Assembly (NCBI GenBank): GCA_025667525.1
Contig: CM046878.1
Coordinates: 97,603,237-97,667,236 of the forward strand
DNA length: 64,000 nucleotides
Direction of reading: 5' to 3'
Source of the DNA: Glebionis coronaria
Lineage: Eukaryota > Streptophyta > Magnoliopsida > Asterales > Asteraceae
In this document: one piece after another, positions 57,401-64,000 of the stretch
Position numbering within the stretch: position 1 is the first letter of the stretch
Layout: each line of letters begins with the position of its first letter
Position numbers and translations under genes: made by a program
Notes under the pieces: model-generated
Databases searched by the model: none
What the model was told of the DNA's origin: nothing
What the model saw: the letters and a program-made list of their open reading frames with translations, nothing else

Positions 57401-59145
57401 TCAGATACTTGCTCAACTTGATAAGGTACAATACTAGTATCCGTAGCAGTATTTGGTACCTCAGAAATTGTGTCAGCTCCATAAAGTGAAAGATTTTCCA
57501 TGAGAGCTGCTTTGGCGGTATTGAGATCATCACAGTCAGAGTCGTATGCATCCAAATCATCACATTGATATGCGGTATTGTTTGTGATGGCTGCTGTGAG
57601 ACCGTCAGTGTCCGCGACTCCCGGATCTACGAGAAATGCCAACTCTTCTTCATCGAGCTCACGTCCTTGGGCTTGAGCATTCACCAAGTAGATCTTCTCC
57701 TGAAACCATGTGTTATCCCTTTTCCTCTTGGTTTGCTTACACTCTCGGGCCATGTGCCCTTCCCCTTTGCAGTTGTAGCATATAATCATCTTCGTTTTGC
57801 TAGTGCTATTACCTCTTGTAGCAGCAGTGTTAGATGAACGTGCACCAGCAGTAGATGAATTGGGTCTCCCCTGAAGTGGTTGCACCATGACTCTGCCATC
57901 TTGAATTGTAGCCTGTTGTCGAGAGTTAGAAGAGTTCCTTAACTGACTGTTAGTTGTTGTTGGTCCTCTATAACCTCGTTTGTTCAATGTTTGAGTGAGA
58001 TAAGCAAACATTTGAGCAAGTATATCAGTAGGACTATCCCCTTGTCTAAACTCAGGGACAGGGATCTTATCATCACAATAGAATGTTGGTGCTGATTGAG
58101 CTACAATATGATTTGATGGAACACTAACTTGTTGTGAGTAATGGGGTTGAGGAGCCTCAAGTTGTTGATAGGTAATAGCAGGGTTTGTTGGAGGTTGATA
58201 AGGTGAATACTGGTGTGAAGCATAAGGTAACAGATGTGAATCTCCTTGTGATGATGTTGCTGGTTGCTTGTATTGTTGGTGATAAGATGTAGGCGGTTGT
58301 GGCAAGATCGAGTACTGTGGGAAGCTTGGTGTTTGATACAATGGTTGATAGGAAGATTGGTGTCCCTAAGCAAGCGGAGAGTTGTGGTATGACAATGTAG
58401 GATGGTTTGCCATTAATGCCAATGGTTCTTGATAAGATCCCTGAGAGATTTGTTTTTGGATCACATGCTTCTCGTGCTGTTGTAAGAAAGCATAGAGTTG
58501 ATCTAAATTTGACTTGTGCAAATCTCGAATCATCTTAACATCGGTGACATATTGACTCCATTCTTGGGGTAACGTGTTCAAGAACTTTATGTTTAGTTGA
58601 AATTGTTCAATCCTTAGATTATACACGTTCAGGTCATTCATCAACGTAGTGAAACGCCAATAGTAATCGTGAAGATTCTCCCCTGGAATGTATGTAAACC
58701 TATCAAACAAGTCATACAATTGACACTCTCATTCTTGCTTAGTTAGAGAGGTCCCTTGTAACAAAACAGCTAATCGATCCCAAAGATTCTTTGCCACTGT
58801 GTGTTCACTTACCATTCTATAGATATCGGGTGGAAGGGCTTGAAGTATTGTCTGAACGGCCCTTTCATCTACATCGGCAATGATTTTTTTAGCACCGGTC
58901 AACTCATGATACAACCTTTCCCTCGTTACATTGTTGACGGTAACTTCTCCCCAATCTAATGGACCTTTTTCAATTGATTGAAGCATAAGTCGACCATTGG
59001 GTTTGCCCATGATGTACGTTTTCATGCGACATTGCCATGCTTCAAATAAATCTTTGATGAGCAAAGGTGGGCGAGTGTCGGTACCCGAGATGATTGAGAT
59101 ATAAGTAAGCGAGGTCATTGTTGGCATATATGAATATGAATTCAT
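54404..59145 (-). pseudogene. gag: Gag and Gag extension of C4, multiply disabled
   Basis: Start at 59145 (MNSYSYMPTM). Gag, extension and Cys/His motifs run parallel to C1. A TGA near 58726-58728 follows TSLTKQE, and a TAG at 58366-58368 follows HNSPLA; both lie in one continuous frame. The CCHC knuckle [14 protein letters not shown] is intact near 57770. A frameshift occurs at a run of nine T at 56191-56199, a TAA at 55506-55508, and further shifts near 55260 and 54640. The second Cys/His remnant (MFSYRHDLCLVDHV) and the paired motifs WIPTGK and WKPTGR lie at 54873-54740. The Gag part is not shifted at the place where C1 is, so the two copies decayed independently. Confidence 0.92.
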
Positions 59146-59332
59146 TTTATGATCCCTTGAATAAAGATTATCAAAAATGATCGAACAATGAAATAAGGTT
59201 ATGTGTTTTTGTATTGTTGAATGAAAGATGTTGTTATCTTTTTGTTGTGTTTGTTTTTGAAATTTACCAAATTACCAAATTAATGCAAGATAGAAAAATC
59301 CTCTAAGTTAACTTTTATCCAAAAACAAATTC

Positions 59333-59640
59333 TATCGGAATGTGTCAAGTGTCGGAATGTTGCTTCTGTCGGAATACCCTTTCTATCGGAATGATTGCAA
59401 GTATCGGAATGTTGGTTCTATCGTAATGTTGGTTCTATCGGAATGTTGTCCTGTCGGAATATCAGCCTGTCAGAATGTCCTTCTATCTGAATATTGGATC
59501 TGTCGAAATGTTGATCTGTCGGAATGTTGACCTGTCGGAATATACTGATCGCAATATAGCTACAAGTATTTGGACAGAGTAACGACTCAATATCCCTTAA
59601 AACCGTCGGAATCCGCGATCGCAATGTACGATCAGAATAA
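59333..59640. repeat. Minisatellite with CATTCCGA core in the C4 gag leader
   Basis: Around 15 irregular units of tcggaatgttg(g/c) type, with tcgtaatg and tcagaatg variants. Same place and core as 31555-31970 of C2. Confidence 0.9.
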
Positions 59641-59669
59641 CTCGTCAGAATAAGGTATTGGAATTCGGG

Positions 59670-59705
59670 TGATCGCAAAGTAAAACCCTTGGGTTATTGC
59701 GATCG
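59670..59705 (-). other. Conserved nested leader hairpin of C4
   Basis: Outer arms GATCGCAA (59671-59678) and TTGCGATC (59697-59704); inner arms AACCC (59684-59688) and GGGTT (59691-59695). Compared with C2 the fifth inner pair changes from A-T to C-G, keeping pairing, and the outermost T-A becomes T-G. Confidence 0.82.
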
Positions 59706-59980
59706 AGCCTCACTCACTTTGTACTTTCCGATGGTAACACTTGCTAGAATTTCGGAAAGATGAAAAACAAGAAAGTTCTTAACTTTTGATCCAAAAGATT
59801 TGTGTTTTATCCAAAACCAAGATACCCAAATCACTACGACACGAATAAGGAAGGTATACGACTTAAGATCACTAACAAACACGAAATTTTTTTGATGCTT
59901 TGGCAATAAACAATCAAAAAACACATGTTATGCTTAAGAAAGCATAAACAATATAAAGACCAACCTATATTTAATCCCAT

Positions 59981-59993
59981 GCTCTTGATACCA
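59981..59993 (-). promoter_or_regulatory. Primer binding site of C4
   Basis: TGGTATCAAGAGC in RNA sense, two bases from the LTR, with one extra A compared with the canonical plant iMet site. Confidence 0.88.
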
Positions 59994-59995
59994 AT

Positions 59996-60294
59996 TGTAG
60001 AACAATGATAATCTTTGTATTTCAAGAGGGTTGATGTTTTCTAGAGAGAGAAACTTCGAGAGAGAAGTGAAAGAAACTATGTGTAATATTATGAAAAAAT
60101 GAAACAACCAACACCTCTTTCCATGGTGGAAAGAGGTTTATATACCCAAGTCCTTAATGGACTTGGGCCTCCGGCCCATGAACATGCTCATGGGTCGGGC
60201 TTAACATAAATATAACTTAAACATTACTACGAGCCTATAACTATATTGTTGGAGTGACCGAGACTTTCTTTATACGTAAAACGTATTTCCAACA
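59996..60294 (-). repeat. 5' LTR of C4 (299 bp) with promoter
   Basis: TATATAAA (60137-60144, minus) is followed in transcription sense by the dyad CCTCTTTCC/GGAAAGAGG (60114-60122 with 60128-60136). The U3 start has the palindrome ATACGT/ACGTAT. Borders are fixed by GATTA at 60295-60299 and the primer site. Confidence 0.97.
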
Positions 60295-60660
60295 GATTAT
60301 CCAGCCCCCCTAAGGATTTCTCCTTGGGACTCTTTTAGTGTGAAACATATATGTTGAAGGGTCGCCATTCGCTGCCCTTAGGATAGATGGGTGTGATTAT
60401 CCAGCTCCCCCTGAAGGATTGCTCCTTGGGACTCTTTTGATTTGTGAAAACTATGTGGTGAATGGTCGTCGTTCGCTGCCCCTAGGATAGCTAGGTGTGA
60501 TTATCCAGCTCCCCCTGAAGGATTTCTCCTTGGGAATCTTTTAATTATGAAGTAATGGAAGTTAAAGGTCGCCTTTTATCGCTGCCCCTAGGAAGACTGA
60601 GGGTTATTATTCAGTCCCCCTAAAAGAACAAATTCTTTGGGACTCTTTTTCATATGAGGG
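60295..60660. repeat. S5 tandem array of about 102-bp units with PPT-like tracts
   Basis: Units start at 60295, 60395, 60499 and about 60602. Each contains a ccagctccccctgaagga tract, a ctccttgggactctttt block and a cgctgcccctaggat block. AAGGA/TCCTT forms a small stem at each tract. In RNA sense every unit carries AGGGGGA, like the PPT. The array continues on the other side of C4 at 42250-42330. Confidence 0.93.
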
Positions 60661-60903
60661 GACCTAGAGACCATGTGAGGTGCTGAGACTCTGGGTCAGG
60701 ACCTATAGCATGATCAAGTTGTTATGGACAAGAGCACAGTCCAGAGGGTGAAGGATCACCGGGGTGCGTTATGAGCACAAGTGAATCATATCCTAGTGTT
60801 AAGACAGAGTGTACAGATAATCCTAAGAGATCTAAGTGCTGACACAGACACTCTATGGGTTGAGGCAAACCCTAAAACTTCATCACCCTCTCCTATAGAA
60901 TTT
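60661..60903 (-). other. Spacer between S5 repeat array and accessory ORF
   Basis: About 240 bp with no repeat or ORF that I recognise; it may be decayed accessory coding sequence. Confidence 0.45.
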
Positions 60904-62123
60904 TCAGAGTGATTGTATGTGATCCTCCAATAGAAAAAAATGGCGAACTAATACCTGAGAGATATCAGCGTGGAGAAGGTTCTTAGTCATCTCTGCTGAC
61001 AAGGAGACGCTAGACTCTGGTTGTTTGTCAGCGGTAGGCTCTTTAACCACATCCTCTAGAGAAGGGGATGGGTTCTTCTTGGTCTTCTTCGTCTTGGAAG
61101 GATTAACAGAAGGGGTTTCAGAGGAAAGGGGGATGTCTTTCCTCTTTTTCTTCTTTTCCTTGAGCGCCTTGGGCTGAGAAGTGGACTGCACAGAGGTCTT
61201 GGACAAAGACTTGTCAGTTTGTCTTTCAGCATTCACCTCATTGTGAGGGATCAAGGGCTCTCCATCATCAGCGAGTAGCCCAGCAACCTTCATCATATGC
61301 CTGTTGAGAGGCACTTCATCCTCTAAGGGGGTCTTCAGTGAGGTTGGAGTGATGCGATAGGGAGAGAAGGAGTGAAGTTCATCATTGGTGTAGGTTTCAC
61401 CCAGCATATCCTCTATGATGAGAGAGAGATATCTTGTGTAGCAGATAGTGGCCAGTCGATGCTTCTTCCCTTTGTTTTCCATCTTTGCAATGAGGTCAGT
61501 GTAAAGTATGTGGGCGATCCCTATATCTTGCCCCCAAATCAAGATGTAAGCAATTGCTTGCTGAGCACCATTAAGCTGATCATGTGACCCATGGTTTCCT
61601 CCTAGACTTTCACTATGTACAGCATCAGCGTCCTCCAAGTGGGTGAGAAGTAATTCACTTTGATTAGTAATTTGTTTTGGAAGCCTTGGGTGGTAAAGGG
61701 TTTGTCATCGTCATCATGAGGAAGAAGGGTAGCCAGAGCCTTCTTCACTGTGGCGCTGGCAGGCACAACGGACATGCCTTCATTGACAGGAAGTCCAATG
61801 ACTTTGGCAAAGGTGTGGAAATCAAAGGTGAGAGGTTGTGGATGTGTAGAAAGGTTGACGGTGATGTGTGATGAGGTTTGATCAACTTCAGCGTTGTACC
61901 AGAACTCCCTCAAGTATTGGTGGTAGCATTTGGAGGGTTCCCTAGTCATGGATTCATAAATGGTGGAGTTCTTGAGGAAGGATAACAAAGGATGGTAGAG
62001 AGGATTGTTATGTTCCAAGAGAGATACACAGTTGTTAAGGGCGATCTTCCCATCGTTTATCCCAAAATCTACATTCGAGGCAGCCAATACGGTGAACGAG
62101 GTGTTTGTTGATGAAGACGCCAT
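60904..62123 (-). pseudogene. N-terminal part of the S5 accessory protein, frameshifted
   Basis: The start at 62123 (MASSSTNTSFTVLAAS) leads through LLSFLKNSTIYESMTREPSK, HYLREFWYNAEVDQ-like and FDFHTFAKVIGLPVNE blocks. The frame breaks at about 61605-61638, and the next one continues with SLGGNHGSHDQLNGAQQAIA and LATICYTRYLSLIIEDML. A basic Lys-rich segment (KEKKKKRKDIP, KTKKTKKNPS) follows. The protein family is familiar from Asteraceae Copia elements, where it lies after pol as here. It is related in role, and in part in sequence, to the C4 accessory ORF (compare YLREFW and PFPRFT regions). Not an enzyme by motif. The C-terminal end at 60904 looks artificial. Confidence 0.78.
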
Positions 62124-62459
62124 TGTCGATGGAAGGAAGAAATGGAGGATTTGAAGAAGATGAATAGTATGTGTGTGTGAAAATAATGAGTAATGTGATA
62201 TTTGAAAAATGAGTCAAGGGTTTTGATAAAAGGTTTTGCCGTTTTACAATAAAAGCATTAAATGCAAATGTTTACCTTTTAGGAAAAGTGAGACCCCTTG
62301 ACTCTTCATGTGTTTTTATGTCCCCTTGGAAAGTGGGAAAGTTGTTGACAATGAAGGACAATCATTTGAATTAAATATAGGAATATATTAACTCCCATTG
62401 GAATGTAACTACCTCGTTACATTTAATTCCCTTAAATGCCCAGAGACAGAGATCATTTA
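62124..62459 (-). other. Spacer between S5 pol and accessory ORF
   Basis: About 340 bp, AT-rich, without ORF. It would hold any promoter, splice acceptor or leader of the accessory gene; I see no CATTCCGA array here, unlike C4. Confidence 0.5.
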
Positions 62460-63983
62460 TCAAATTTGTTTAACAATATTGAGCATACCCAGCTTAGCAA
62501 CCAGCCTAGTAAAACTTGGCTCAGCCAGAGGCTTGGTGAAAATATCAGCGAGTTGGTATTCAGTGGGTATGAAATGAAGCTCAATATCACCTTTTAAAAT
62601 ATGGTCTCTGATAAAGTGGTACATGATGTCAATATGCTTAGTTTTGGAATGAAGTACCGGATTATTGGAGATGGCTATAGCACTTGTGTTGTCACAGAAT
62701 ATGGGAACCTTTTCATAATTGATCCCATAATCAGCCAGCTGACTTTTCATCCAGAGAACTTGAGCACAACAACTAGCGGCAACTACATATTCAGCTTCAG
62801 CTGATGACATAGCCACTGAGTTTTGTTTCTTAGCACTCTAGCATACTAACTTTCCTCCAAGGATTTGACAACTCCCAGAGGTGCTCTTTCTATCAATACA
62901 GCACCCAGCGTAGTCAGAGTCAGAGTAGGCTTTGAGGTAGAATCCTGATCCATTTGGATACCAGAGACCCAGTGTGGGAGATCCTTTTAAGTACCTAAAA
63001 ATTCTTTTGACAACAGGCTCTAGGCGCTTGTTTCAGCCCATAGAGTGCTTTGTGAAGTCTGTAGACGTGATCAGGATACTCACTGCTTTCGAACCCAGGG
63101 GGTTGATAGACATATACTTCCTCTACAAGCTTTCCGTTTAGAAAAGCACTCTTCACATCCATCTGGTATACAGTAAACCCCATATAAGCTGCAAAGGCTA
63201 GAAATATTATGATAGCTTCCAATCTGGCTACTGGTGCAAACGTTTCATCATAGTCAATACACTCAGATTGATTGTACCCCAACACGACAAGCCTAGCCTT
63301 GTTTTTAACAATCATTCCAGCTTCATCCCTCTTGTTTCTATAGACCCACTTAGTTCTAACTACTTGTTTTCTAGCTGGAGCTTTTACCAGAGTCCACACC
63401 TTGTTCCTCTTGATTTGATTCAACTCATCTTGCATGGCAACAACCCACCCTTCATCTAGAATCGCAGCAGCCACATTCTTAGGTTCATCTTCAGAGAGAA
63501 AATCAACGAAAAGGCATTCATTCACTGAGGCGGTTTCTAGAGATCTCAAATTGCCTATGGTGGTGACTCCCTCAGAGGGTTCCCCAAGAATATTTACTAG
63601 AAGAATATATTGGTTCCTACTCTATTTGGATTGAGGAGCAGGAGTCTCTGTGGGTTCAGGAGTCACTACAGGTTCAATGAATGCTGGAGGATCTTCACAT
63701 GTTATCTCTTCATCCAAAATCTCTTCATCTGAGTGAGAGATTGGTTCGATAAGATCAGCATTTACTTCTGTAGGTGGAATGATAGGTTCAGCAGTTTCAA
63801 CCTCTGGAGTGATGTCAGAGATTGAGTGAGGATCAAATGCATGAACATATGGAAAGTCCTTGTGACATGCCTGAGGTGATTCCTTGGGATTTGAAAAATC
63901 ATCCTCTGGATATGATTTGACTTCATTGAAATCAATGTCACATTCTTCTGTGTTGGTGTGAGTAATGACATCATCTGCTTCAT
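62460..63983 (-). pseudogene. pol: Copia Pol of S5: RT start and RNase H, catalytic RT box deleted
   Basis: The 62995-63549 frame has the RT start, with [35 protein letters not shown] and [11 protein letters not shown]. Right after this the sequence jumps to [15 protein letters not shown] RNase H connection sequence in another frame. The roughly 170 residues containing YVDD are missing. RNase H continues to the stop at 62460 (SSAEAEYVVAASCC, FCDNTSAIA, KTKHIDIMYHFI) and has a TAG at 62838-62840 in place of a Trp codon. The 63550-63983 part is the linker between integrase and RT, rich in Pro and acidic residues, without a continuous frame. Integrase lies beyond the window. Confidence 0.9.
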
Positions 63984-64000
63984 TAAAGGTAACTGTTGAT

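Larger units (their letters stand above)
59146..59980 (-). other. 5' leader of C4
   Basis: Untranslated leader. It contains the minisatellite (59333-59640), the nested hairpin (59670-59705) and an A-rich stretch shared with the C2 leader up to the primer site. Confidence 0.75.
42331..60294 (-). mobile_element. C4: complete 17.96-kb Copia element with accessory ORF
   Basis: Both LTRs are 299 bp and I count six differences. The duplication GATTA is present at 42326-42330 and 60295-60299. Right to left it has a primer site, a leader with minisatellite, gag, the Gag extension, pol, a hairpin domain, a second leader with minisatellite, an accessory ORF, a non-coding domain and the PPT. All three ORFs carry stops and frameshifts, so it is not autonomous now. 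Its protein sequences resemble C1 closely. An element of this size with an ORF after pol fits Sirevirus, but the LTR is short. Confidence 0.96.
39244..64000 (-). mobile_element. S5: Sirevirus-like Copia element, interrupted by C4, open at the right edge
   Basis: S5 comprises 39244-42330 and 60295-64000; C4 occupies the interval between. Right to left it has pol (63983-62460), an accessory ORF (62123-60904, with probable continuation 41920-40519), a tandem repeat array with PPT-like tracts, the PPT and a 927-bp 3' LTR. A long LTR, an extra ORF after pol and many PPT-like tracts are Sirevirus traits. RT has lost its catalytic box, so this copy is not autonomous. The 5' LTR is outside the window. 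Confidence 0.85.

Overview
The window is plant repetitive DNA made almost entirely of nested LTR retrotransposons; I see no host gene, tRNA or rRNA. The Gag-extension, Pol and accessory proteins resemble Copia polyproteins that are abundant in Asteraceae genomes (for example Tanacetum and lettuce relatives), so an Asteraceae source is likely but rests on my memory of those proteins. Short (TG...CA) LTRs, tRNA-iMet-type primer sites, AGGGGGA-type polypurine tracts and 5-bp target duplications support the element borders. All seven elements are transcribed from the minus strand, so each reads right to left.

Layout. (1) C1, a Copia element from the left edge to 10000, has an intact 1155-aa Pol ORF, a 1404-aa Gag-extension ORF, a frameshifted Gag and a 5' LTR (9672-10000); its 3' LTR lies off the left edge. 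C1 abuts (2) G1, an old decayed Ty3/gypsy element (10001-about 16578) with a stop-ridden protease/RT relic, a primer site and a long LTR. (3) C3, a Pol-less Copia, starts near 16579. Its 3' LTR was split by (4) C2, a complete Pol-less Copia element (16625-32565, target duplication CTAAG, LTRs 281/282 identical). C2 itself contains (5) L, a non-coding LARD-like element with 3.26-kb LTRs (19303-28313, target duplication ATTGC). C3 resumes at 32566 and runs to 39243. There it is interrupted by (6) S5, a Sirevirus-like Copia with a 927-bp LTR (39244-40170), which continues past the right edge. S5 is interrupted by (7) C4, a complete 17.96-kb Copia element (42331-60294, target duplication GATTA, LTRs 293/299 identical) with decayed gag, pol and a third, accessory ORF.

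How the parts relate. C1 and C4 carry the enzymes (C4 in broken form). C2 and C3 keep only a leader, a Gag-extension-like protein and structured 3' non-coding DNA, so they look like non-autonomous partners that would need proteins in trans. L has no coding capacity and would depend on a gypsy element. S5 has lost the RT catalytic box.

The most interesting signal is not coding. Many short inverted repeats keep pairing although their arm sequences differ between elements: around the PPT/U3 junction, just downstream of the TATA box, in the leader next to gag, and in arrays in the 3' non-coding domains. A CATTCCGA/CATTGCGA minisatellite recurs in the leaders and also in front of the accessory ORF of C4. 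All counts and pairings were made by eye.
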